Shown here one piece after another: positions 23,111-35,340 of a stretch of 64,000 nucleotides of DNA. The position numbers were made by a program, and so were the translations under genes. The first letter of the stretch is position 1; every line of letters starts with the position of its first letter. This DNA comes from Thalassia testudinum (Eukaryota > Streptophyta > Magnoliopsida > Alismatales > Hydrocharitaceae), in NCBI GenBank assembly GCA_037157565.1, contig JAZHRO010000073.1, forward strand, positions 13,832,501 through 13,896,500. The letters are read 5' to 3'. The notes beneath the pieces were generated by a model. It ran no database searches. It worked only from the letters and a program-made list of their open reading frames with translations, and was not told the DNA's origin.

Positions 23111-23914
23111 GTAAGTAATTTCTCACTAGCCCTCTCGCTTAATCCCCTCAATTTCGAAAAGGAAAAATAAAGAAAAAAATCAATCTAGGACTACCTGCTT
23201 TCTATATCTATTAATTCACCAAAGTTGCATGATTTCAATTTCAACACATATCGAATTGAGCATCCATTTAAGGTAACTAGGGCTAGCACCATCGTGATTG
23301 AGCCCTAGATACCATCTTTGTGGCAACTATATTGGGCCAATTAGAGCCAACTTAAGGATTCCAATCTAGGGTTTTTAGAGACACATCTTCTCTAAGCAAG
23401 AAGCAAATTTTTCCAAAAAGAGGTGTGCCCATGCCTTGATTGAAAAGACTTATCCAAGAGAAACCCTAAAAATCAAACTCTTAAGTCACTTGAACCCTAA
23501 AAGAAAGGACCTAAAAGCTCTCAAAGGACAAAATGATGAAGTTGACCCCTTCGGTCAACCAACCATGAAATTAGGTCACCTTTTGCACTCAAAATATCTA
23601 AAGTTCAAGTGGAACCCTAAGCACCTTGATCCTAATTAAAAGTGGTAGACTTAAGTGGTCAAGGTCGCCATTCTGGTCTACCTGGAATCTCAATGACAAG
23701 AGAGGTCGGGTGGGGGAAACCCTATAACTCGTGGGGACACTCTACCATGTAAGGGTCTTTGCGGGACTCTCCCTCTCTGGCTACCCAGGTATTTCTCATG
23801 TGGATGGCTTTTTCTAACTAAGGGGCATCATCTGCCCTGAACCTCTATAGTCATCCAAATTTTTTTGGTGTCTTGATTGGGTCCAGCACATTCTAATCTC
23901 GTCTAATCCTCCAG
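23111..23914 (+). other. Putative leader intron of C2
   Basis: A strong donor AAGG|GTAAGTAA at 23111 and a pyrimidine-containing acceptor ending CCAG at 23914, three bases before a gag-start ATG (23918), bracket 804 bp without coding content. The interval carries the leader block shared with X. Confidence 0.45.
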
Positions 23915-23917
23915 TGC

Positions 23918-25902
23918 ATGTTTGGTAGGAGGTCCTAAAGACCTCCTTTAGAAATCCACTCTTGCCGAGGCCAAGCCTCGACGCCTGTGTTTGTGCAGCA
24001 ACCCCACCGCATAGACCTCTCCTCTGATTGATCAGAACCAAGTTCTTCCATCATGGCACAACCAATTGAAGAATAGAACAACCATGAACACCAACTTCAG
24101 TGCTTGGATGATCTTTTCCAGAACTTTGTAAACCTGCCGCAACATCCTATGATGCGAGATCACTATAATCCTACTGTGGTGGCGATCGAGCCTCGAGTCT
24201 AAATGCCGTCTGGAGGTCCTGATTCTGAACTCAAGCCCAACATGATTCATGCCAATCCAAAATTCCATGGGCTTAACTCCAAGGATCCCTTCCAGCACAT
24301 CAAACAACTCAAACATCTGGCCCAAACCTTTGGGTCAAATGTACAATATTGGGATATTCTACTCATGAAGATCTTTTCCTTCACCCTCGTGGATAAGGCT
24401 GCTCATTGGTATTAGACTCAAACACATCCGATCAACACATGGGTTGAACTCCAATCCAAATTTTTGAAAAAGTTCTTCCTCGTTAGTCGGACGAAAGCCT
24501 TGCGCCACCAGATCACTCACTTCACTCAACAATCGGGAGAACCTCTTCATGAGGCAAGGGATCGATTCTTGGATCTCATGCAAAAGTGCCCCCATGACGG
24601 AGTTCCTAAATGGGAACAAGTCCAATCTTTTTAACAAAAACTCCGTGAAGACATTTGATTGTTCGTCAATGCAACCTACGGAGGAAGCATCATGGGTCAA
24701 CACAAAGATATGGTGTAGGAGATTCTCGAGAATATGTGTGAGAACTCCATCAATAATGACTCCATGGGCATATTTGGCCAGACGAATGCCCACGCATCGA
24801 CGAACTCTAGGGGAGCACATGAGACGTAGGGCCTGTCCTCATCTGTCAACATGGAGCTGATGGCCAGTCGGTTTGACAAAGTGTCTATCATAGAGAAGGT
24901 GGATGAGTTGACTCGGCATCTGTAGCGAGCCACCTCTGCGCAAAAGTCATTTGCACAGCCACCTCTTGTGAGGGAAACTATCCAGAACATCTATCACCGA
25001 TCTTCTCAGGAGATGGACCCCTATCCACCCCCATCTGACTCCAGGACCGGAGGGACCTCCGATCCAATCTATTCTAGTTGGGGGAACTCTGAACCCTCAT
25101 ACTCTGATTTTCCTGAGGCTCCTTAGACCTGCGAGGACCTCAACGCCATCAAGAATGACCCACTCTCCAAAACCTATAACCCTGGATGGCAGAGCCATCC
25201 AAACTTCATGTTGGCAGGAAATTCTCAAAATCAAAGACCACCTTATCAACCATGTCCACAAGCTCCTCGTCCATATCAGCAACCTCAGCCCAACCCCACA
25301 TATCAATCTAGGCCAAACCAAGCAGATCAAATGACTCTTATCCTTCAAACTCTAACTGCCATTTAGAAAATAAATGAGGCAATACAAAAATAGCACAAGG
25401 ACGAGATCACAGAGGTTCATAATCAACTCGCCCAGATGGCGAATTCCCACCAACCTGGCACACTCCCTTCGCAACCTCTGCCGAATCCAAATAATGTGCC
25501 GACCCAGAGGCGCATTATGAACCCAAATCCAGGCCACGCCCACATGATTTATCAGACCCCTTTTGTTCCATCACCTGACGGGATGGAAGCTTCAACATCT
25601 TACACGTGATTTCAACAGCAACCACCTATTTTACCAACCACAAAACAAAACCAGGAAAAACTAAACTCCGTAACAACCATAGTGGTAAAGCAACTCAAGA
25701 CCCACCTTATCCAAACCACTCCAAGCCTAGTAGTTACCCAAGCCCTAGGATAGTTATCCAGGACACCCTTATCCCATATCAAGAACCTAGACCTATTCTA
25801 GAGGAACCAACCGAGGTTCCATTTCCTGAGGCCTTGACCAAGGGAAAGAGGATAACCAAACCCGTGGCTCCTAAGGAGAATCTGGTCAAGCTCTTTGAAT
25901 AG
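23918..25902 (+). pseudogene. gag: C2 gag, heavily decayed
   Basis: The conserved start M-F-G-R-R-S at 23918 is followed at once by TAA (23936). A second ATG (24052) is also followed by an early TAG. Capsid-like motifs survive in pieces: PNMIHANPKFHGLNSKDPFQ, DILLMKIFSFTLVDKAAHW (24203-24415) and FLKKFFL-like coding near 24465. The proline-rich tail runs to 25902 with the basic PFPEALTKGKR segment. Many stops are present. No zinc knuckle seen. Confidence 0.75.
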
Positions 25903-26605
25903 GCCATATAACATCCCCTTAATGGATGCAATCCGCCACGTACCGGCTTACGCATAATTTCTAAAAGACGTGTGTACACCCAAGCGTAACCCGTGAACCA
26001 AAAGTGGGAGTCCAATCGTACTGTCAGAGCAAGCCAGCTCTGTAATCTTGAGCAAACTCCTACCTAAGGCTAAAGACATAGTTACCCCCACGATTTCATG
26101 TACCATTGGTGATACCCAATTCGACAGAGCCTTATTAGATCTAGGTGCCTCCATAAACCTAATACCCACATCCCTCCTTGACCACCATGAAAAATCTGAG
26201 CTTAAACCAACAGAGGTGACGTTGCAGTTAGCTGATAGATCCATCAAGTCACCTAAAGGAGTACTCGAGGATGTCATCGTTAGGGTACGGAATTTCTACT
26301 TCCTAGTGGATTTTATAGCCTTGGATATGGATGCACCTAAAAACCCAAGGGATACACCGATTATACTAGGGAGACCTTTTCTAGCCACTGCTAAGGCCAA
26401 TATAAACTGTGAGGAGGGCCAAATAGAACTGAAATTCGGGAACCAAACACTGAAGATTGACATCTTTAAGGCCCAACAACAGATTAATTGTGGTGTTATA
26501 GAACAAATATGTGAGATCAAAGCCGTGGTTGATGAACTGTATATCGAGGACAACCTGATTATTCCCGATCAACCACCAGAAGATCAAAACCCACAAACAG
26601 TATAG
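25903..26605 (+). CDS. C2 aspartic protease, open segment
   Basis: The open part (26048-26605, 185 residues) carries TISCTIGDTQFDRALLDLG with the DLG active site, INLIP, VTLQLADRS, ILGRPFLATAKANINC and the linker FGNQTLKIDIFKAQQQ. The upstream part (25903-26047) has a stop near 25902. The domain would process Gag and Pol. It ends at TAG 26603-26605, before the RT linker. The C1 copy is cut by X exactly within the homologue of this linker. Confidence 0.82.
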
Positions 26606-27760
26606 TCTTACCCTGATCTAGATGCACTTGCAACTCCTATCCTTGCTTTTGACACACACCCTGAACCGCCCGCTGCTGCTGATAACCCCATTCTGGAACT
26701 CAAGCCTCTTCCCGACCATCTGAAATATGTCTTTTTGGGTCCCAATCAAACGTTTCCTGTGATTATCAACTCCAGACTCACACCTGACCAAGAATCCCGT
26801 CTGATTACTGTTCTCCAACAACATCGTAGAGCCATTGGATGGACTCTCAATAATTTACCTGGTATTAGTCCCTCTTATTGCACACATCGAATCTACATTG
26901 AGGAGGGTACACGACCTTCGCGAGAAATGCAGAGAATCTGGACCCTAATTTGTAGAAGGTCGTGAAAAAGGAGATCATTAAGTGGTTAGATGCAGGGATC
27001 ATCTACCCAATCCCCGACAGTCGGTGGGTGAGTCCAATCTAGGTTGTTCCTAAAAAGGCAGGACTCACCGTCATTACAACTGAAACCAGAGAAGTCATAC
27101 CGACCTGTGTGGCTAACTCGTGGAGAGCCTGCATTGATTATAGAAGACTCATTCCTCCACGAAGAAGGATCATTTCCCACTACAGTTTATTGATCAGATC
27201 CTCGAGAAACTGGCGGGAAATAGGTTCTTCTGCTTTCTGGACGGGTACTCCAGTTATAACCAAGTGGCAATCCATCTTGAGGACCAAGAAAAGACCACCT
27301 TCACCTGCCCCTTTGAGACATATGCGTTTGGAAGGATGACATTCGGTCTCTGCAATGCACCAGCGACCTTTCAGCGATGCATGCTTGCCATATTCTTAGT
27401 TATGGTAGGTGATTATCTAGAAGTCTGCAACGATGACTTTTCAGTATTCGGAGCATCATTTGACGATTGCCTCCTGCACTTGGTCCAAATCCTCAGGCAG
27501 TGCATTAACGTGAATCTGGTTCTTTCTTGGGAAAAGAACCATTTCATGGTGCCTGAAGGAATTGTCCTGGGACATCTGATTTCAGAGAAATGCACCCAAG
27601 TCAATTGAGCCAAGGTGAACTTGATTTCCAAACTCCCTATGCCTAGCTCGATCAAGGACATCCGATCTTTTCTGGGGCACATCGATTTTTACCATCGATT
27701 TATCCTAGAATTTTTGAAAATCACGTCCCCCTGACCACTCTTCTCTCCAAGGATGTACCT
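26606..27760 (+). pseudogene. C2 reverse transcriptase, broken
   Basis: RT motifs in pieces: NLPGISPSYCTHRIY, WLDAGIIYPI, CIDYRRLIPP, FWTGTP (shifted frame), MTFGLCNAPATFQRCM and a catalytic box reading VCNDDFSVFG. The two Asp of the box remain but the preceding Phe-Met is Cys-Asn. A frameshift near 26935, stops near 27042 and 27606, and a frameshift near 27720 inactivate it. Confidence 0.85.
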
Positions 27761-28401
27761 TTTGAAATCTCCATGGAATGCACTCAAGCATTTGAAATCC
27801 TCCGTGACCGAGTTACCCAAGACCTGATCCTACCGTCCCCTAACAAGTCTCAACACTTTGAGATCATGTGCGATGCATCTAATTTTGCTGTAGGAGCGGT
27901 ACTAGGGCAGAAAATTGACAGGAAACCCGAGGTCATTTACTACGCTAGCAAAACACTTGAAGAGGCTCAGCGTAACTACACAGTTACTGAGAAAGAGTTG
28001 CTAGCCATAGTATTTGCCTTGTTATCAGATCTTATCTCCTGGGTTGCCGTGTTATCATCTACTCAGATCACACAACTGTGAGGCATCTCCTTGCAAAGAA
28101 GGACGTGAAACCTCAATTAATCCTCTGGATCTTGCTGTTGCAAGAATTTGACCTCGAGATTCACGACAAAGCAGGGAAACAGAATGTGGTAGCTGATCAC
28201 TTGTCTCGCCTTCCTTCTGAGATCATCGACCCTTCCGAACCCATCACAGAACATTTTCCTGATGAGCACCTTCTAACTATCAATACAAGGCTTCCATGGT
28301 TTGCTGATATAGTAAACTACATGGCATCACATCAAATCTCATCCGATTGGCCGAAGGCCAAGAAGGACAAATTGCTTTTCGATGCCAAGTATTACTTTTG
28401 A
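27761..28401 (+). pseudogene. C2 RNase H, broken
   Basis: Motifs MCDASNFAVGAVLGQKIDRK, YYASKTLEEAQRNYT and TEKELLAIVFA are intact up to about 28020. A small deletion there shifts the frame. [14 protein letters not shown] and VVADHLSRLP continue in 28078-28401. It ends at a TGA after AKYYF. Confidence 0.82.
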
Positions 28402-29585
28402 GAAGACCCGTATCTTTTCCGCATTGGTGCTGATCAAATAATTCGACGATGTGTCGCGGAAGTTGAAATCCAAGGCATACTCTCTTTCTGCCATGAGCAG
28501 GCATGCGAGGGACATTTTTCAGGACATAAAACCACAGCGAAAGTTTTCCAATGTGGCTTCTATTGGCCCACAATTTTCAAATATGCGTACAATCACTGTA
28601 AGGCATGTACCCATTGCCATACCTTGGGCAACATGAACCATCGTAATATGATGCCTTTACAACCAATCCTGGTATGCGAAATTTTCAACATTTAGGGGAT
28701 TGATTTTGTGGGACCCTTCCCTATCTCGGACGGCTTCAAGTACATTTTACTCGCTGTTGACTATGTGTCAAAATGGATCGAAGCCATTCCGACCCGAACC
28801 AAAGATCATAAAGTTGTTATCAAATTCATTCATCAAAACATCTTCTCACAGTTTGGGATTCCACATGCTATAATTTTCAACGGAGGTATCCATTTCACAA
28901 ATGCTCAATTTAGGTCATTGATGACCAAATACGGGGTGTCACATCAAATCTCTACTCCTTACCACCCTCAAACTAATGGTCTAGCTGAGCTATCAAATCA
29001 GAGATCAAGAAAATCCTCCAGGTTACTGTTCGACCTGATAGGAAGAACTGGTCATCCCAACTTCCGGAAGCCTTCTGGGCTTATAGGACCACCCACAAAA
29101 CCCAATTAGGTATGTCTCCCTTCAGATTGGTGTACGGGAAGGCATGCCACCTCCCCGTCGAATTGGAGAATAAAGCCTATTGGGTAGTACGGAACTGCAA
29201 CCTAGATATTTCTAAGGTTGGAACCCATAGAAAGCTCCAAATGAGTGAGATCGATGAATTACGCCACGACGCATATGAGAACTTGCGAATTTACAAAGAC
29301 TGGGTTAAAGCCTTTCACAACAAGCACATATCTAGAAAGATCTTCCATCCTGGTCAAAAGGTCCAACTCTTTGATGCCAGACTCAAACTGTTCCTAAGAA
29401 AACTACGATCAAAATGGATCAGACCCTACTTAGTTCGACGAATCTTTGGAAATGGAGCCATTGAGATCAGTCCACTCAGCTATGATTCTGAACCTTTTGT
29501 CGTGAACAATCAGAGACTCAAACCGTTCATTGACATGACCGATACAAATTTGGTTGAGATATCCTTTACCCTCCATGCTCCCTGA
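28402..29585 (+). pseudogene. C2 integrase, second catalytic Asp replaced by Asn
   Basis: The finger region (28450-28640) is shifted. The core (28708 on) shows [11 protein letters not shown] (first Asp), IIFNGGIHFTNAQF (Asn at 28879-28881 in place of the second Asp) and [11 protein letters not shown] (Glu). A one-base loss near 29000 shifts the frame. The C-terminal part reads open from 29112 (MSPFRLVYGKACHLP to FTLHAP) and ends at TGA 29583-29585. C1 shares the Asn. Confidence 0.84.
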
Positions 29586-31249
29586 GTTCATTGTGCCCAG
29601 CCGATGGCATAAAACTCAGCACTTAACAGGAAGCAACCCGTCATTCTTGAAAAATCTAAAACCTTTCTTTACATTCCTATGCTGAATTCATATTGCACTT
29701 TAGGGTTCATCCATTAGAACAGTCAACTCCACCTTAGGTACCTGTACTGGAGTCTAGAAATCATTTGCAACACTCACCTCGACCCATTCGCCCACCCAAA
29801 ACCTGTCCTAATGAATGAACTAAGCTAAATTCGAACCCACCTAATTTACAATGGGGACATTGCAAATCGTAGGCATGGGGGTATGAAAGTGCAAAACTTA
29901 ATGAAAACTCATCTCACAAGAAAAGGTTTCAACAAAAAATCACATATCACAAAAAAAAACAAAAAAAAGAAAAAATCTTGAGAAAGAATAAAAAAAATTG
30001 AGGGGAGAGAAAATTTTTTTAGGCCATACAAACCATAAGGAGAAAATAAGGAGGAAAAGAGCAAAATGTCAAAAAAAAAAAGGAGCACAAAATGAAAAGA
30101 AAAAGAAAAAGAGAGTCATTAGTAAGAGATTAAGGGAGTAACCGAAGTTCTAGACCACATCAAAGAAGAGAGAAAAAATATAGGAAAAATGCTTATGAGA
30201 CACAAAAAGAGATTAGTATGAATGCTGATCTGAGGCCTTTTGTGCTAGACTCTTAGGCTTAAACATTCGAGTATCCGCTAAGATCTAGATAATCTTCAAG
30301 AGGTTGGGGAAAATGCGAAGCTTAAGTATTATGTCTAAGGCTTAGGGAGTATTAGGCCTTGTTAACTGACCTTTGGTTTGCGGGACTCGGTAACCTAAGC
30401 ACCCTAATCCACACACAGTCTGGTTCAGTGCGCATAAGTATCAAAATCACGCAAAAGCGTTTAAATATTCTGAAAAAAGTTGCCTAGATTAAGAGCGGCC
30501 GATCAACACAAGTTGATTTGGACGAGTTCCGGATGCGGAGAGGGGAGAAATTCCCCTCGAAGATACGTAACAACATATCATCTCCTCGGTGCTTGTCTCC
30601 TAGGATATTTACATATCCTACCGAGGGCATGTAAGCACCCTGCTGGTTCAGATGCCACAGGCAACATTATCATGAAATGTTGATTGCCAAGGTCTGCATT
30701 TGGCTATAAAACTCCATGGGCGGGATTATCTCGAAATCTCGAAAGCCAGGGTTCTGGGGGTTGCCATGGGCGATGCTATCATGAAGCATCAATTGCCATG
30801 GACCTTTGAGGATTGATGATGGGGATGAGGAATCCAATACAGACCGTGTTGAGAAGCCAATCTAAAGCTAGAAATAAAAAGAAAAGAGAGAGAAAACTCT
30901 CCAAACAAATAAATCCTCTGTGTCTCTCTTACAAAAAAAATGCACTACAAACTGAATCGAGGCTAAAATATGTCTCAAGCACAGCTGCTTTAACCGCAAA
31001 GTCCAACAAACCTTAGGATAGTTCTTACAGGCCTCAAAAACCTTTGCGGAGGACCGAGGCTAAAGCTGGTCAGGTCTGGATCTTGGTTGGTACTTGACTA
31101 CCTCTAGGCCTACTATCGGCATTCTAACCTAATCAAAAAGAAAAAGAAAAAGCACTCATCATAAATTGTGAAAGAAACTCATGGTCTAGAATAAAAGTTA
31201 AAACCTTAAAATTTTGATAAGGGATTAGCAAAAGCTAGGCATGAGGGTA
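29586..31249 (+). other. C2 3' non-coding spacer
   Basis: Post-pol motif at 29601-29640, internal hairpin plus polypurine module at 29849-29882 (ending GGCATGGGGGTATGA, strikingly like a PPT-LTR junction), an A-rich stretch, a triple hairpin repeat (30653-30802) and a decayed terminal hairpin plus PPT (31213-31249). No ORF of note. Confidence 0.75.
30653..30802 (+). repeat. Triple hairpin repeat in C2 spacer
   Basis: Stems are CAACATT/AATGTTG, CGGGATT/AATCTCG and GATGCT/AGCATC, each around a seven-base loop starting ATC. Unit 1 differs from C1 by a compensated G-C to A-T pair. Confidence 0.65.
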
Positions 31250-33977
31250 TGAGGGGAACACCATCATGAGCCCTAACTAGCTCATTTTAACCTAGAAAAG
31301 AGAACCAAAGCTCCTACATAACCAAGTGAAGGGCCTAACTCAAGGAATAACTAGTTTGAAAGAAAAGTAAGAAACAAAGGGTAAAACTACAATTTTACCA
31401 TTGCAGTGCAACAACAGGATTTCTCAGGGGCTAAATATAGGTCAATTGTTCTTAACAAGATAAAAAGTGGGTTGGTTCAATCAGGAAAGGTTTAATGTGA
31501 AATTTGGGAATTAAATGACTTCTTGTAACCCTAAAACGGACCCACAAAATTTAACAAGGTTCTGGTCAAGATAAAATACAACTAATCCCTCTAAAATTGA
31601 AGTAAAAATCTCCTCTATGGTTTAGAACCTTTAATTTATCCTTTAGAACCTATTTTGACCTAAATAGGGGTCCTAGTCAAATATTTGACCTAAATTGGGT
31701 TTTTATGTAAAATTCCCAGTCAAACATGGTCAAACCTAAAATGCAACTTCACCATTGGATTCCTTAGGTTGAAATAAGATTTATACCAAAATTTGGACCG
31801 AAGGGGAGTTCACCTTGACCTACTTTGCAAAATAGTCCAACATAATTACATTTATGACCCTAGCTTTTGAAAACCCTTGTAGACACCCCCCTAGCCTCCT
31901 CGTCATTCTTTGAAATTAGGTCCCACTGCCATTACAGCGGAGGAATCGTACTCCGGCAAGGATTCAAGGGGGATATCTCCTTGATTCCTCAGAGAATCAC
32001 TCTCAAATTTGATAGGGAGATTCTCTGAGGAATTCCCATTCGTATGAACCCAATTATGAGCTCTAATTTCCACCCAATCTCTCAAGCGAAAGCATGAGAG
32101 ATTTGGGTATCTCTCGACCTTCCAAGTCCAACAAGGTTGTCGTGCTTGGAAGCTTGCATTCCAAGCACAAGGCCCTTTGCCTGCGACTATAAAAGAGACC
32201 CCAGATCGCCCTGGTCATTTCAAGCTTGTTTTGGCCTGAGATTACCTCAAATTTCCTCTCTTCCCCTCCAGCCAAAAAACCCAACAAGCATCGGTGACTC
32301 CTCCTCCTTTTTCTCGTCACTCTGCCACCATACTAGTGGCAGATTTTCCTCCTCCTCCTTCTTCCTTGTCACGCCACACCTGTGCCTTCGCCTATCTCCC
32401 TCTCATCGTCGCCATCTCTCTCTCTGGGTCTTCGTCTCCAACGATGGCACATACTAGCCGTCTGCCCCCTCTTCTCCACCTTCGTCCAGCACCACGCAGA
32501 TAAGTCCCCTTTCTCTACTCTTTCTTTTCCCCTTATCTATTTCTAATTTCACGCCCCGACAACCACAAATCACAGTCACCTTCTCTACCTCTGACAAACC
32601 ACCGGCGAGGTGCATCCACCACTCCACTCACCCACCCACCTTGCCAACCACCTCGAAAGCATTGCCTCATCCCACTGATCATTTTCCCCCTCTCCATTAA
32701 CCGCCACAACCTCCACTCACTCCCCCCAAACACACCCAACTCCACGGCCACAGGACGACCTAAGCACGCAAGCCCAGGCCGTCCCGCACCACACCAACAC
32801 CTGGGCCACCTTCGCCGTGTCACGACGAAGCCTTTTGAGTAATTTGACAAGGCCATCAGGCCGTATTTGTGTTGACAGATACAGGTGCCCTGCCCACCAT
32901 TAAAGCGAGCTTGAAGAAGCTTGCTAGCTTCACAGTAGGTTCCAGGCTTCATGAATCAGGGTCCCAGATGTGCTGTTTCCCTTTGCGAACGACTTGTGCC
33001 CAGCAATTGGAGGCCAAAGCATCTATAGCCCTTGCAATTGGGTGAAGACCTGCTGCGGGCGTGCACGAGACGATAGTGGGCATTTAGTCCCACCTCAGGA
33101 GTCTATGAGCAAGCAACGTAGGATAAATTGAAAAACTGTTAGGGACTTATCGCCTCCTAACATGGGGTGAGGTCCCACTCTCCCTTCAAGCCTCATCTAT
33201 GCCCCATGCTCCGAGGACCTGGTATTTGACTCGACTACTCGCGCACTCCTCGCCCACCACACACGCCGGTGGGCCTGGTCCCAGGCACACCGACCCCATC
33301 CGTTTACTCGAGCAAGCTCTCGGAGAGCGAGCCTAAGAGAGAAGAAAGAGAGGAGAGTTCATGGGGAGGGTAGGGGTTAGGTTTTGCTCTCCAAGGAAAA
33401 AGAGGGTGAAGGCAAGGAAGAAGAGGAATAAGGGAGCCACAGCAGTGGCTAAGGGTGAAGTCGCAAGGGAAGAAGAAGAAGGAAGAAGGAAGGAGATGGA
33501 AGCCTCAGTAGAAAAGCAAAGGAAGAAGAAGGCTCGACTGAAGTCAGAAGCAGAGAAAGAGAAAGAAGAAAGAAGGAAGAAGCCAAGGCTAGCAATCAGA
33601 GGAAAGAAAGAGACAGAAGAAGAAAAGAGATGAATCAGAGAACAAGAAGAATAAGAGAAGGAAAAAAGAAGAAGAACAGAGAAAGCTTAAGACAGAAAAA
33701 TAGGAAGATAGATTGAAAAAGAACTATCTAATTTTTACATCCATCTTTATATTTTTGAGCTTCTATATACATTGAAACCATTTTTCTTGCTTCATAATTT
33801 TGATTGATCATTACATTTTATAAAGTTGAAAGTTGTGTTCTTAGTTTTTAAATCCCAATTTGCTCCCTGTTTTCGACCTCGGATTCATATTTTTCGAGTA
33901 ATATTTCATTTGTTTTCAAAGCAATTTTGGCTATACTACAATGCCACTATTATAAACCCGATTTCGCCTTGCAAATA
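31250..33977 (+). repeat. C2 3' LTR (2728 bp)
   Basis: Homologous along its length to 20237-22967, with TATA box at 32188-32195 and the purine-rich tract at 33320-33700. It begins TGAGGGGAAC and ends GCAAATA, where the last C has become T. Confidence 0.9.
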
Positions 33978-34201
33978 ACCTCCACCCCTCTCTATATAAT
34001 ATATAACTATATATATCTATTCCATATCTACTACATATATATACACATATATATATATTAAGCTAAGTATTTCTTTTCATTTCTTTCCTTGCAATTTAGT
34101 ATGCTTTCATTTGCCTTTTATCTATTGCTATTAAAAGACCAAAAGAAGTATAAAAGAGAAAAGATAATTCTTGTCCTGCAAGTGATCGACCTTGTGAGTA
34201 G
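33978..34201 (+). repeat. G LTR fragment, left of D
   Basis: This piece is the reverse complement of the D LTR segment near 34600-34760 and reads on, after removing D, into 60285. It is therefore part of a plus-strand LTR (element G) interrupted on both sides, by the C array on the left and by D on the right. Confidence 0.75.
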
Positions 34202-34989
34202 TGGTTGGACTTGAATAGGTTGTGTTAATATGGTGAAATTATCATTGAAATTATTATAGTGGGTTAACCTAAATCGAGTCTAACCATCTTTCACAAAATT
34301 TTTAACCTGGCCTACTTGATCTTATCTTGGTCACTTTTAGGCCTAGGGTCGATCTTAGGGAGGCTGGAATTAAAGGTCAAGGAGTTTCTACGCCTTTCCT
34401 AAAATGTATCTCTTCCTTGCGTTTATTATGCTTTTTGTTTTTCTATTTAAGATTTTTTTTTTGTTGATAATATTGCTCTTAAGGCACACCCTCAAAGTCA
34501 AGTCCTTGGCTTTGAGCCAAATGGTTCTTGGCTTGTAGCCAACTTGGGGTTTCCAAAAATTGGTCCTATTATTTGCAAGACCGAGTACCTGCAAGAAAAA
34601 AATTATCTTTTCTCTTTTACTCTTTTTTTTATCTTTTTAATAACAAGAAACAAAAGATAAATAAAAACAAGGTAGGTTGCTGACAAAGAAAGGAATACTT
34701 AGCTTAATATATGTATAGATATATAGTAGATACAATATATATATATATAAGGTTGGAGGTGGAAGTGGAAATGAAGTGTAGCACAGTATCAAGTTGGTCC
34801 ACATCTAGTAAGACGTAACCAATAAGATAGAGTGTCGCGTGGAGTGTGCTACGGATGTGTGGGAGTGTGTGTGGAGGCGCTTGCTTTGTGCGGATATCAG
34901 GGAATATCAGCAACTGGTGCAGATATTCCCATGATATGATGCGCGGTGGAGTGACTAGTGCACGGGCGTATGGGTGGTGAAGTGTATAT

Positions 34990-35340
34990 ATGGATACGGG
35001 TAGGTGGATGTGTATGTAAATATATATATATAGATAGAGCTATAACTATATATGTATATATGTAGTTGTGTATCTATATATATATGTATAGATATGTAAA
35101 TATATATATGTATATATATATATATATAGTTGTATATGTATATAGATATGAATATGTATATATGTATAAATATATATGTATATATATATATAAGTGTATA
35201 TATATATATTTATGTATATAAGTGAGTGGATATATATGTGTGTGTGTGTGTGTGTAGGTGTGAGTATATAAGGTTGTGTGTGAGTGGGTACAAGTGTGTG
35301 TGAGAGAGTACAAGTGAGTGTGTACAAGTGGGTGTGTGTG
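34990..35340. repeat. TA/TG microsatellite block in D LTR
   Basis: Imperfect (TATA)n, (TATATG)n and (TG)n runs. Antisense reading gives Ile-Tyr-Thr repeats that are not real proteins. The homologous block in the other LTR lies at 58720-59150. Confidence 0.9.

Larger units (their letters stand above)
15438..33977 (+). mobile_element. Family C tandem: C1 remnant - LTR - C2 - LTR
   Basis: Two internal regions in the same orientation share one LTR: C1 pol and spacer (15438-20236), LTR (20237-22967), C2 interior with PBS, gag, pol and spacer (22968-31249), LTR (31250-33977). The two LTRs are 2731 and 2728 bp. This is the product expected from unequal recombination between LTRs of adjacent or identical elements, or from integration into a related LTR. 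The 5' part of C1 lies left of X, outside the window. Its right end abuts a G LTR fragment at 33978. Confidence 0.85.

Noticed and set aside
33361..33633. Lys/Arg/Glu-rich 90-residue ORF
   Set aside because: It lies in the purine-rich tract of the C LTR. The equivalent tract at 22310-22690 is not open in the same way.
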